DNA of 64,000 nt, taken from Epiperipatus broadwayi. Lineage: Eukaryota; Onychophora; Udeonychophora; Euonychophora; Peripatidae. The stretch covers positions 1,401,501 to 1,465,500 of the forward strand of contig JAQFVV010006450.1 of assembly GCA_028023455.1 (NCBI GenBank), read 5' to 3'. Position 1 is the stretch's first letter; the number at the start of each line of letters is the position of its first letter. Shown here one piece after another: positions 38,701 to 53,700 of the stretch. The notes beneath the pieces were generated by a model, which was given only the letters and a program-made list of their open reading frames with translations, was not told where the DNA came from and ran no database searches. Both the position numbers and the translations under genes were made by a program.

Positions 38701-41700
38701 TGTTGTAAATTCTACACTGTTAAAGCTTTGTTTAAATAAATTGATAATGCATATTTTGAAAATGGAGATAAAAATGGAAGTTTTCAACACATTTAATAAT
38801 TATATGACAAAACTTGTAAATAGTGAGAATAAAATAATATAAATGTTAGGGGCAATTGATAAAATTAATGGGAATTTTGGAAAGACAGGGAATACATGTG
38901 TAGTTAAAGCAATGAATACAAATGGAAACAATGAAATATTAAAGTGATTATACTTAAGTTCCTTAAACTGTTAATGGAAATAGTGAGAAAGATATTAATG
39001 AGAATAGTAATGACAAAATAAGTTTTTAATAAGAGTAGGAGACAATTTCATAATCCACTAAATTTAATAAAAAGACTTGTTAAACATTTTGCTTGGAAGT
39101 AACACTGAATGTAGCAAAGATTTGAATAATTAGAAATAGGCAGAAAATTGGAGATTTTAAAAATGTAAATTTATGGAAACTGAAATAGATAAGTAATATA
39201 TCCAGGGCCAACTATATATATTCTGGAAGTTGGATAATTATATCATTTGTTTAAGGAAAACATACACAAAAAGTTAATAATAGATTCAAGAGTTTATTTA
39301 TTCTGAATAATAATAATAATATTAGTAGATAGAATTAGTAAATCAACTGGTTATTAGCTAGTTGAACAAAGGATCAATCTAGATCACATAATAATTGATA
39401 TCTCTTGCGATAGTCTAATTAGATTATGACTAGAACTCTTCTTTCCTGCTTTTTTCCTTCTTTGTTCACATTATTACTTCACTGGACACTACTGATTGAA
39501 ATGAAATGAAAACATCATTTAAAATTCTGCATATATTTTTATCCACTTTGCTAATTTGCATAAAGTTAGATTTTATTAATATGCAAATTAGCCTGTTGCT
39601 TCTTGCAGTAAACTAATTTTCTCTCCTGCATATCATTATCATTTCTGGAGTGCACTAACACAGCAGTCTATACTGACCAGTCTCTACATACACATATAAT
39701 AACTTTATTATAAAGATATACATCCAATCAGTATGCAAGTTAGAATAATATAATTATTAATGAAAAATTAGTGAAAGTTATCTGAACTTAAATAAGTATA
39801 CATTAAAAAAAAAAAATTAATATCATGTTTTCTATTTTATCATATATCTATTTTTTTTCTTTCTAAAAAATGAAGCATATGATTTAATTGATACAGAAGA
39901 TTTCAAAAATTTTTTACATTCCTTTTGTTTTATATAATGTAAACTGAAATTACTAAAACCATTATTAAAATAAAATAAAAATATATGATTTTTATTCATC
40001 ATTAATAACAAAATACTTACCACAACCATAGCTATTGCAAAATTAGGCCTTAATTGATAATCAGCCCAGAATTGACTGGCATTATGGGAATCTTTATAAA
40101 TGCCTCTGCGATGAATCAAATCTGGTTTGGGTTCTAATTCTGGTACTGGAATATGACTGATCCAAAAACACTTCTCAAAATTATATTCAATCTTTTTATT
40201 CCACTCTTCAAACAACAGCTCAAATTCATTACCTAGATAAAATTAAGAATGAATTATATACATATATATCAAAAGCCCTTTAATTCCTGTAAAAATAAGA
40301 AGGAAAGTATTCACACAGAGAAAGATCAGTAGTGGATAATTTAAAAAAATAATCTTAATCCATTTACTAACCTTTTTCTGATTAAATGATCTCCTATCTG
40401 CCTACACATGGAAAAATCCAAAAAAAAAAAAAAAAACAACAACAACAACTAAAAAATGTCTATATATATTGTGCCCTTTTGTATGGGTCACCATTTAAGT
40501 TTTGTAATAATCTAGTAGAAAATTTTAAATTTAAGAAGTATTTTAAATATGTGATGTTGACTTTGCTTGTGGTAATGTTACTATAAGTTTAATTAAAGCA
40601 ATCTATGAGTGTTTGATATGTGAATTGTGTTGATATTGAGAAAATATTTAAAGTGATGATGATTATGATGTAATACTGCATTAATAAATTTAATAACAAA
40701 TGTTTGAAGCTAAAGTGATTAAAAGACAAGTTAAAATTAGACAAAGATATTTATTTAGTTTAAAATATATGTTAAAAGTGAATAAAAATATTTTAAATTA
40801 TAAGTACTTAAATTGAGATTAATATTTGATTTTAATCATATCAAATAATTATTTTAAAATCTGATATAATATCTTATTTATTTTAAAAATAAATATTTAT
40901 TTTAAAAAAGCAATTGTTAAGTTATTTTTAGATTATGGGAAGCGTTTCTTGTATTGTAAAAATAGATGTTAATTAGAGATACACACACACATGCTTGGAA
41001 GCTTTCTCATAAAGTTGAAAAACTATTTTAAAATTATGTTGTGAAATTTATAAATAATACGTGAGTTATCACGAGATAAAAATAAAGATATTAATGTAAA
41101 ATATTAAATCTGATTTTTAAAAAATATTGTCTTAAAAATATAACGTATTTAAAAAGATTTAGTTTATTTTAAATGATCTTATAAAAGTTAAGATTTAAAT
41201 TAAGTGAGAAAGAATATTTTAAAAAATGTTTAATAGATTTGAATAAACGATAAAAATTATTTTTAAAATGTAATAATATTAAATATTAAATAAGTCATTA
41301 TTTTATTTTAATAGTGTGTTGATTAATATGTAAATAAGCCAGCAAAGTTTGATTGTTTAAACGTACCAATCAGATGTGGAGTCTCTTCGAGTATAAAAGC
41401 TGGATTCAATTGTTGAAGAGGGCTCTCTCTGTAATTAAATTTCTAAGTTAATCGTGCTATTGAGAAAATAGCCAAGTAAATTCATAAACGCTCTTAAAAT
41501 CAATTTTAAAATCATAAGAGTGTTATTGTATATAATTTTATAATTTTTTTTAAATGATAAGTATGCAGTAGAAACTTAATAATTCCCTATTGGTCTTCTC
41601 AATATCGAAACTCAATTTACGTACGAATAATCATGGAAACATCACATATCGGAGAAATATATCAGAAACTTTATGCTAGAGAAATAATAGACGCTGGATT

Positions 41701-44700
41701 AGTACATGAAACTACGAGATGGAGAAAAGTAGTATTTTGGACTATGAATAGTTTTAAAAGTTTAAATTACTATTGTCTATTATAAATAGATATTTTAAAA
41801 AAATATGAATACTTCTATAGAAAGAAAGTATTTTTGCAGATTTTAAAAAGATTAAAATGTATATCTTAAGTAAAGATATAAGAAGTAGTAAGTTTAATAA
41901 ATACTTGCCTTGTTAAGTCTTTGTGCTTAAAAGACTAAATATTGACGATTTGAAAAGGCAAATAGATTATAAATATGATTATTTAAAATCGTAATATAAT
42001 AAAATTATTATTATTGAAGTAGTCTAAAACGCTGGTCGTTATAGATGGAGAAATTAATTCTTACCTGAATATGTTATTTATAAATGCGCAAGTAATACAT
42101 GGATGTCCAAATCAAATCAAACTAAGCCAAGCAAGCCAAGTTGATGAAAATAATTCAATGTAAAATAATTTATAAACTATAAATTAATTTAGAAATAATA
42201 ATTTTAAATAATAATCTATGAAGAACTGGATCCAGAACTTATAAACTATTTTTAAATTTTATTTGTTTTCTTGTTGGAACTTATTTATTTTTTTAAAAAA
42301 AGAACGTTATCATTTTTTTTTTATAAACTTTCAAGAAACACGTGATACAACGGAACAGGAAATAGTGTTTTATTGACTTTATACGTAGGATATTTGTTAA
42401 AACTTTTATGGTAGAACAGAAGACGTCGTTGGAAATATGTAATATAAACTTTTATTTTATTTATTTAACATAAAATTTAAAATATTATTAAACTATTAAA
42501 AGTAGGTTAGGTACATTTATTAAATACTAACTTGAAAATAATATAATAATTAATTACATAAATTTATTTTATAATTAATGTAACACGGAATATTCTAATG
42601 AATGTGTGTGAGTGGAGATGTGAATGATTTTTATATTTTATGAAGCTGCAAATTTCGAAGAATGCTGGATAGCAGACTGGACATTATTATTATTATGGTA
42701 AAAATATTGTATAATGATTTTTAATGAATTTAATATGTTTTTCTTTAGATCAACTGAATATTATGTTGTTGTAGAATGAATGGATAGATATTTTATGAAA
42801 ACACATACATTATATTGGCAACGAACTTTATTAAAATATGCATAATTTTAATTTATAATATAAACTTGATACAACATTACGTAAGAAGCTTAGAAATAAT
42901 TATATGATTCTTTCATAAATAAATTTTGATATTTTTATTATGTTATAGTATTAGAATTATATTTATTCTTTATTTAGGTAATTATTTTATTATTTGCAAG
43001 ATAAGAATAGATTTGAAAAGACTCTATTTTTTTTGTATTTTGTTTTATTAAATAAGTTAAGTTGCGTTTTAGGTACAAGCTTATATTTGGATTGAAAGGT
43101 TACTAAATATAAACGATGTAATATAGGTAGTTTAGATAATGAATATTTTATTTAAAATTGATGTTTATTTTCCGGAAATTTTAGATAAGTTTAAAATATG
43201 TTTTATAGATAGAAATTTATTAGAAAGGATTAAAATAACACATAAAGTAAAGTAATGATTTTTACACAGAAAAGAATCATAGAATTTATCTAAGGTAATG
43301 CTTTATGAATTTAGAATTGATAAATGATTTAAATAATAATATTTGAACAATAGAGATATATAATGCATATTTGATGAAACATATAACAGGAATTACATTA
43401 AGTAAAGTATAATTACAGTCAATTATTTGTTTTACATTACAAAGATACATTAATTTTATAAAGCTATTAAGCAATGCTAATAATAAAGTAAATATGATGA
43501 TACATTATAAATGGTAATACTTAATTAATGTAGCTATTTAATTAGTAGAGCTTCATTGTTAACACATGCTACATAGATAGTTTTGACATATATTATTATT
43601 TATAATGGAAGTTTATTAATATTTATTTTAAATCTAAATTTTTGAAAAACATATTGTAATATTATTAGTATAATATTTGAAGAATGTATAATTGCTTGTT
43701 AAGCACATGAATTAGTAACAGTATAAACTTCTTATATTTGTATTTCTTATTTTTATTTTATTTGTTGTCATAAATTCTAAAACTGTAAATAGTGTAAATA
43801 AATTCTATTTGAAGTTATTGTAAATAAATTTGTTAATTTGTTTTAAAAGTGTGTCGAGTTTCATTATTTTTCATCACAGCATTTTGACATCAGATAATTT
43901 GAAATAAACATAATATTTGCACAAAATGAATTTGTTATTATTACTTAGAATTGAATACCATATTTGCTTAACATTATTTTATAAGAATTGATTGACATGA
44001 ATATAAATATTACAATGGTCATAAGATGATTATAATGCACATTATAAGAATACAATATTGTTTATTGCCACAGATTGTTAAGTATAAGATTTTGATCTAT
44101 TTTAAAATGAAGATACCATATGAAATAAAAGATATACATGTGATTGTTTATTCATTTAATGATTGATTATATAATAGAAATAGATGAGATTAAATTACAC
44201 ACTAAGATTAGTCTTATTTATTATTATTATTAAAATAAGTTAGGTGTAATTAAGTTTGATATAAAATCCCACATCATACTTATTTACATGAGTTATTATT
44301 ATTTTAAAACTGAGAAGAACCTGAGATTATTTAATTATGTTTTAAGTTAAAAGTTAGGAATTATTTTAGTATTATTAAAGATAATTTATTTCATTTAAAA
44401 GTCATAAGAATGCTATAGATGTAGTGGTAGGATGATAAGGTAGTGGTAGTATTCTTATGCCATTGAGATGGTATCTTGGAAGATATTAACTCAGTGTAAA
44501 TCTGCTTATTACTTTGTAACTTTACTTCACAGTCTCATAATTTTATTAAATACTTATTTAATTAATATAATCTGGAACTATATTGATTTGGATAATTGAT
44601 AATAAATTTAATTAAGATGTGATAATATAAAAAGTATATTAAAAATAGATATGCAAATTTTAATTAAGCATAATAATGTAACTGAGCTAGTTGTATTTAA

Positions 44701-47700
44701 ACTATTTTATATATCAAGAAGTAAGGGTACAATATATATATATATATTGGAATTACTGTGAATTTAAATTCAAAACTAAAATAAATAATATAAAGATATA
44801 AAGGGATTTGAGCCATGGAAATAATTTAAAGTAAAAGTTCCAAAGTTATGGCATCATGATCATAAAAGGTTGAATAAAATGGAAATAGAATAAATATTCA
44901 TTTATTATATGGAAATGTATGTGACTCCAAGTGCATATATGTCTAAGGAACAATTTTACAGTACTGATTAATTTTTGTTGACCATTTATTTAATTATTAT
45001 ATGATGGTAAGAAAAATTGAAAAGAAGATTGCATGAGTTCTGAAATTAATCAAGACTGGAAATTGAATTAATATTTGCATGAACATTATAGGATATATAA
45101 ATTTTATGGTGTGCGCTGTCCAGGATTATTTAGGTAAAACTTCACTTTTCAATACAGTGAAGATTGAAAGGTTGGTCTGTGAATATAAATATAGTCTTAT
45201 TTTGCAGTTGAGGTTTGATCCATTAATATATATATATATATATAAAGGCATTTGACTGCCAGTGAAAATAATAATTTATGTATTATATAAAAATTCAGTT
45301 AGTCAAGATATAAGAAAAAGAAATAATGCTTTCAATTTATACATTTTTATTTTGTGTAAAATTAAAAATATTAAAAGCTATATTTTGAAAAGCAACTTAT
45401 TGTCTATGCAACTACAAGAAATTAAGCATTTAGAAAACAAAGTGAAAAAATAGATGTTTTTAAAAAACAACTTGCACAGATGGATGGATTAGCTTCTGCG
45501 CTTTGGATGAATAAACTAAATTTAAAATATATAGACTACCTTTTCTGTATAAATGTCCAGAACATTTATGTGAATATTACATTTATCCAGAAAAAAAAAA
45601 ATCTTTGGTATATGTAAATAAATTCAAAAAACAAAATATTATTTGGTATAATACAACTAATGACATAAATATTTTTTAAAAATCAAATAACTGATATTAG
45701 TTAAAGTCAAAGGATAATTTGGCATAAAACATATTAAATAATTTAAAACCATTATATATAAACTGTTTTTGACTGAAGGTCTTAAGAAAATTTGGTGTAG
45801 TTATTTGACATTTGGTAGATAATCATATAGTTACAGCAGAAAATCTAGGATCTGAGATCTATAATTATATGTCAAGAATTGCTCTATAGTGATATAAATG
45901 AACAAAATCTAATATAGTGAGAGTCCCATAAATATCTCTAACAGATGTAGCATGAAATCTGTCAAAATAGTATATACTTTATAATTCTATAAAACAGATA
46001 AGCAGCAGATAAAGTAATTATTGCAAAAATAGAACAATTCCCCCAAACAGTCATATCATAACATAGTAAGTTTTTATAACACAAAATATAAGTATTAATT
46101 GAAGCTACTTAGATTAGTTTATGTAAATGAAAACAAAAAAAGACGATATGATTTGACTAGAATAATTTAGAATCAATAAATATATCTAGATAACAATAAT
46201 TATTACAAATAATGATGTCAAAAAAATATTGAATAAATTTATAAGAAAATTCTATTCACAATAACAACATAATTTTGGTATTATAATTAATTTCACTCTC
46301 ATAATTTCATGTCTCAAATTATCATTATATATACAAAATGTATAGTTACTTTACTAATAATTTATAATATTTTGACTTCCTTAATTTTTATTATTTTAAA
46401 ATATGTTTAAATTTAAAACGAAAAATAAAATTGTAAAGATTTTTTTTTTCTTACTTGTAAGAATGTAAAAAAAGAAAAAACAATATTATTTTAAATAAAT
46501 AATTTTAAGAGTTAGTTGATTATAATGAGCTAAGTAAAAATGGTTTTGAGATTCAGTAGTTAACACAATCTTCTTGTCAATCCTATGTCCTAAGATGTGA
46601 ATTTGAAGGTTTTTTAAAAAAAAAAATTGGAGGGGAGAAAATTTGCCAGGATATAATCAACCCAATTAGCTATCCAATTAATATAATTGACCATCCAGCT
46701 ATTTTAAAGATATTCTTATTTTTTTTCCTTTTACTTTCTTTGCATTTCTTCATATATTCATATATATTGCTTACAATAACTCACCTCATATACACTTTAA
46801 TGCAAATTTTTTTTTAATGATTCCTTTATTTTCCTGACAATAGATGATCTGATGAAGACTGCAAGACAGTCGAAACTATCAGGAAAATAAAGGAATCATT
46901 AAAAAAAATTTTGCATTAAAGTGTATATGAGGAGAGTTATTGTAAGCAATATATAGGAATATTTTAGAGGTAAAACAAGTAAAAATATAAACTCTTATCA
47001 CAGATCTTTGACTATCCTGATGAGTATCATCTTCTTTATGGTTTCTTGATAAAGGAAAGATAAAGAATCTTCGTGAAAAATTTTATCCTTAATATAACCC
47101 ATTTTATTAAAAGTTTATCAATTTCATTTAAATATTTAAAGATGATTGCAATTTATAAAAATTTTAATTAGACAATATGTTTAAAAACTTGCAGTGAGCT
47201 AGAATTCACTTAAAGTTTCCTTTCCCTTCTTTAACAACAGATTATAGCTGAAAATATCTTATTCATTTGAAGAATAACAATAACAACAAAAAGTTTACAC
47301 AATTTACCATCTCTATTATATTTGACTGAATGGTAAGGATAATGTCCTTGCTGGTACATTTCTAATAACCATCTAACAGCTGATTTGCATAAGCCAACTA
47401 GCTCTACAGCCGAACCATCCCTGGAAATATATAAGTAAAAAATAAAATAGTTTATTTCATTAATAGTGCATAGTTTATATTTTTACAATTACAAATTAAA
47501 CAATAAAACATTGCACTTAATGATATGTTCGAAGTTATAAAACTAATTTTAGCAAATTACAGAAACCAATCATAATGCAGAAAACATCAGAGAAAAGGTC
47601 AGAATAATTATGGTTATATCCTCAAGTAGATTATTGAGAATGTGAACATCATGATCTACCAATCATTTTATATTATCTGAATATGAGATATTTGATACTT

Positions 47701-50700
47701 CTAACTGTAGATCCATATGTGTAATCATATCCTCTTGCATAAATGCAAATAAAAATTTTCTCCACACAATAGTACCACTTATGAGTAAGCTCTAGTAATC
47801 AATAGATGCTAGAAGGTTGTCCATTAAAATCCCTATTCAGTGCCTTCCCATCCATATCCTCTGACTAGTTTCTTGCTTATGGCTTTCATCAATGAGGAGC
47901 CTTGGTTCTGGAATCACTGCATCAAGATCTTTGGATTAATGCATTCCTCTATACATATCTTTTATCTTTTTGCTTAATTATATCAGCCTAAACTGAAAAC
48001 ATACTAATATTCTCAATTCAAGCTAATTTTTTTGTATAGTCATACAGATTTGAATCCAGTTCAGTATCTACATATTTTGGCATCATTTTTTAATAACCAT
48101 CTGAATGCTTTGGTTAGGATTGGTATTAAACCTCTAAAATATTGCATGATCATTTCCTTTATACTTTCACAAACTCTTAAAACAGTATAGCAAAAATTTT
48201 CTCCATACCATAGTGCCACCAAGTATAAATTCTAGTAATCAATAGATGCTAGAAGAAATAGCGATCATGTGAACTTTCAGTGATTTAATACTAATCTTAA
48301 CCAAAAGATAGAGGTGACTATGGTTATTAAAAAACTAAAAATACCAAAATACATAAATACTGAACAGGATTTAGAACTGTATAACTTTACAGGCAAATCA
48401 GCTTGGATTGAAAATATTATAATGCTTTCAGTTTGGACTGATAGCTTTATAGTTAACCAAAAAGGTAAAAAATGGATGCTGAAAGAGTATATCAGATCAT
48501 AAGCTAGAAAGTATTCTAAGGATATTGGAGAATAAGGCATTGAATAGGGGATTTGGTGCACTACTTTGTAGCATCTACTGATTACTAAAATTTACATTAG
48601 GTGTCAGTGGAGAAAATTTTTGCTGTTTTAATAACTTGTGAAAGCGTGATATTTTAGTGATTTAAATGCAAATAACTGATATTGATAATGAAAGATAATT
48701 AGTTTTCTTTAAATGTTTAGTGTTGCAACGTAACAAGCACAATGATAATTTTTAAAAGTAAATATAATCAGTAGATTTACTTTTCACAAGAGGATGACAT
48801 TTGTTCCATCAGTGCTAAAGATTGTATCTTTATTACAATCATAATGGTTGTTTTACAGACAACATGTTATCTGAATAACCCAAATTAATCTAAGTACCAG
48901 TCAGACATCCATTCATGGACCAATATTGGATGGTATCTTAATTTTTTAAAAAAAAGTAATCCTACTTATGATCTGAAAAAAATTCCAAAATTCTCTCAAG
49001 CTGGTCTCAAACTCAGATAATGGATACAAAAGATATATGTCTATTAGCCATTGCACATAAAATTAACTGGATTTATCCGATGCATTGTTAGTAATGACAT
49101 TTATCCTTAATTTGAAAAGTTGTGATTTAAACATTGAGCAAAGTCACTGAATACTAAATTGTAGTGACAGCCAATTTTCATAATTAATATTTAGTTAACA
49201 GGTCATCTTATGGGATTCTCCATACAGTAGCCACACTCAGTGTGACCCAGAATAATCAATAAATGCAGGAAGGTTTGTGCGTAAAATCCCCATCTAGTAC
49301 CTACTCATCCAATATCCTCAAATTAGTTTCTAGCTTGTGTCTTTCATCAATTGATTACTCTGGCTTGCACTGAGTGGCGCTATTGTATGGAGAGTTTGTG
49401 TGAATAGTAAAGGAAGCAATTCAAGGAGAAATGGGATGCTCAAGTTTTTATATGAGAGATGCAAAAAGCAAAATGAAAATGTTCTATAGATTCCAGTTTA
49501 TGGATAATAAGAAAATTACCAAAATAGTATTTACTTGGGTTATGAGTAAAGAGCAGGCAACAAAATGGGTGAGAAAGATAATATGGTATGCAAAAAATTT
49601 TGGATATAGAATTTATATCAGTATACTTATACAAAAGGTGGGATGATTGTGTTAGGAGAATTGTCAAGTGTTATAGTGACAAGGAATGGGATAAAATAGA
49701 TGCTTTAATAAAGAATGAGTTGGAGAGATGGAGAATGAGTATGAAGACTAAAAAGAGTTTAAATATATAGAAGTAAATGGAATACTGGGTGCAAATTAAT
49801 TTATGATAATAGCAAGGAAAGTAATTTACTGTTTTAAGGCTCAAACAGGATCTTTAGCAACAAGGGAATATACACATAAATGGAAACATGTGGGTAATTT
49901 AGTCTGCAAGTTATGTAAGGAAGGCATAGAAAATATTAGGCCTCTGTTAATTAAATGTAAAGGCCTGAAAGCAGAAAGGGACAAATAATAAAGTTGTGAA
50001 AGAATAAATATAAACAAGTGATTATACAGAAATTGGGTTATTTGTTTTTATGCTGGGTTTGAAAAAAGATAAGAGGGGTTTAGGTATAAAAGCCATGGAG
50101 TTGACAATGGTTATGTTGTGAAAATGGGATGGAGCAAGATAGAGAAGAATATGGAAAAAACTTAGGGTGGGGAATAGAAAGGAAAGGTAAAGTGGCTATT
50201 AGGTTTCTCTAGGCATAGTGGCTGAGAGATTCCTGATTCCGTATAAGGAATCACAGTGCATCACATTACCTCTGTGTAAATAGCTTGTGTAAGCATAAAA
50301 AATGGTGATTATGTAATGTTTAGTGGTCATCTTATAGAAGATAAGGGATTAGCAAAATATTCTCCTCAGTGGCCAATGATTTTACTTACTGCTTCTGGAT
50401 TTGTTCTCTGTATATATAATCCAAAGATATGCCAAATATACTTAAAAAAAAATTCTATGAAAAGAATAAAAATAAAAAAAAGAATTAAATCTCTTTTAAT
50501 TAAATATTATGAATTTCCAATTATTAATCAATTTAAACATTTCTAATATTAAAAATATTTACAGTATTAATTTGAATTGTGGAAGTTTTGTAATATACAT
50601 GTGAGTTTTTTGTGTAATTACTGCTAATAAATTTTTAAATTTAATATTGACTAATATTCAAATTTTGAATTAATGTTTTGACTTATTATATTGCATAGTT

Positions 50701-53700
50701 TAGTATTTTATATTTAATGTTATATATATATATATATGATCAAACTCCATCACAAGTTTATATCAGCTTGCCTGATAAACATAAATGCATTAAAGAATTA
50801 AATAAACATCTTAAAATAGTCTAACATAGATTGAGAGTAAAAATGTATATGTTTGTAGACTTAATATATATATATACACATATGGCATGTACATTTTATT
50901 CATAAATGTAATAAAATATATAGCGGAAAAATTTTAGTTAGTTGTATATATTTTATTTTTTTAATTTCAAAGCAAAATCTTTCTATTTTATTTGTTTTAC
51001 CTATTCAAATCTTAAAAGGAGAAAATTAAGTTTTTTATTACCTTGTAAAAGTGGAATTAAATAATAAGAAATAAAGAGAAATAAATGTCTGATGAGAAGA
51101 GCAAAACGTAAGTAAACTCTGAGAAAGTGATCAGAAATGATGTACAATATATGCTTTCATTAAATATCTGATGATAATATATACATAATTTCTCATACCT
51201 AGGAGTAGCCGGTTTTCCACGATTTCCAGCTCTATCTGAACCTCCCATTTTATCCATCCATGTTCCACAATTATCAATATTTCCTCCCATGATAAATCCA
51301 GTTTCCAAATCAACACCAATAATATTATTGAAACCTAATCAAAAATAATAAAAAAATATATCTAAATAAATATCAAATATTTTTTTAAAAAATAAATAAA
51401 TAAAAACTATTTAAAATTATTTACAATGAAATAAATTGCAAGAAATTTCTACTATTATATGTAATTGCTTTAAGTACTATTTATTCAAATTTAAAGCTAG
51501 CTACTCTATTTAATAAAAAAAAGTGCATTACCTGGATCAGACATATTCTCATCAAGTCCTGGACCAGCATGCCGCTCACGATATTGTAATCCCTGAACAT
51601 GTTTCTGCAAGGCTTCCTGTATTACTTCTTCTAAAAGCTGATCCTAAAAAAGTAAACATTTATTCATTGTAAATTACAGAAGCTGTTATTTTTTTTACAA
51701 AACCAAAATAAATAAAACAAATTAACAGAAAATGTACATATATATGTAGTTGATCTCTCTGACTGAAGCCAGATGGTGCTAACTAAATAAAGTGTCATAA
51801 TTAGTAGCTTTTGATCACTGTTTCCTATGCTTACACAAGCTATTATTAATAGTAGCAAATTTTCCACACTGCAGTGTCACCTAGTGCAAGCCTTAGTAAT
51901 CAATGGATGCAATGTTTGTACATAAAATCCCTATCCAATGCCTACTCATCCAATATCCCCAGACTAGTTTCTAGCTTATGACTTTCACCAGTGAGGAGCC
52001 TTGCATCTGAGAGCAATGCACTTGGATCTTTCAATCTGATGCATTCCTTCAGCGCCCACCTTTTACCTTTTTGGTTACCTATAAAGCTATCAGCCCAAAC
52101 TGAAAACACACTAATATTTTCAATCCAAGTTAATTTGTGCCTATAAAGTTATACAGATCTGAATCCTGTTCAGTACCAATATCTTTTGGTGTCTTTAGTT
52201 TTTGATAACCATAGTCATCCCTATCCATTGGTTAAGATTTGTATTAAACCACTAAAAGATCACACGATCACTATTTCTTCTATCATTTATTGATTATTAG
52301 AACTTACACTAGATGACACTATTGTGTACAGAAAATTTGTTTTAACAGCTTGTATAAGCATAAAGAAAACATCATGTGATACTTTAGATCTAAACCCCAA
52401 TTAATAAAAGATTTTGTTATAAAAAAATTTATATTTATTATTTTTAAGTTTTATATCAGGATAATATTTGAAAGTAAAATCACAAGATTTGTTTTTATTT
52501 CAATTTTAAAAGATCACTAAAAAATCTTTTCAGTGTAAGTTTTTTTTAAATATATATATATACCACATCTCACACGGATTACTGAATATTTACATCAATG
52601 TATTTAAAATTTGATAGCAATATATTTGAAGTTTAATCGGCCAATGCTTTTATAAATAGTAAAGAAACTAGAAAATCTACCCAAAATATTTTATCATATT
52701 GCATTATTAATGATTTATAATGCCTAAACAAAATTTAAACCAATTCTATTGAATATAAATATATCAAATCTAGATTTTAAAATTTTACCCAAATAAAAAA
52801 CAAACAAACAAATGAACAAACAGAGATCATAACTTAAATAAAAGTATTTTTTAAAAAAATGCTGAAATTTATTAAATAAATTTTAGAAAAAAATAATGAC
52901 TCTCTTTTGAGTTTTTTTAAAATAAAAATCATTATAGAACATTTTACATATCTCATTATCAAAATTTTAAATGTTTAACATATGTCTCCTATTTATATAT
53001 TCATAAATTTCATTTAAAAAAAAAAATTGAGATCCATTAGCTTTTTTTAAATTTCACTGATATCCACGTTAAAAAAAATTTGGTCTTAATTTTGTTCCTT
53101 AACACAATAACTTCATTAAACGAGTGTCAATGTGCTAAATATTTTATTTTCAAATGTAATATAAAAAATTATGTAGTCCACAGTAAAACAGAAACCCTCC
53201 AGCATTCCTTTACAGAAAATCAATTTCAGGATCATCAGATGTGTTTTCATTAAATATCTATGATCCAGATTCATACATGAACATTCCAGAAAGAAATTTG
53301 CTGTTAACTGAAAGGAAACCTTTGATTTCTCTTTCAGATCTTAAAGTAACTGTCATTAATTCATTGACAGAATCAGCTAGTATGGTGAGTTTACTGACTT
53401 TTTATTTCTGAGCTTAAGACTAAAAAACAGCTTGATCTTTCTTCTTAATAGCCTGATGTTTCATGAATAAAAAAGAAATCGAGTTTTCTTGAAGAAAGAA
53501 TGCATCTGGATGTGAATGGCTCTTTGGGAATCTATAAAGTTGCAATCCAAGACAGTTGCTGGCAAATAAAGACAGAAGTTACAAAAAATTGCTGATTGCA
53601 GACTCAGGCTACTGTTCAATGAAGATCTTTTATTTAGACCTACAATTGGAGACACTTTCAAGTAATGAAAATTTGCATAAATTTGGAAAAAAAACTGTCT

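Noticed and set aside
46545-46620. tRNA-like sequence with box-like GAATTTGAAGG
   Set aside because: No acceptor or T stem could be paired; the resemblance is too weak to list.
48277-48561. Overlapping 62- and 94-residue open frames
   Set aside because: They lie inside the arm of the 930-bp family A palindrome, and the same sequence is broken in other copies.
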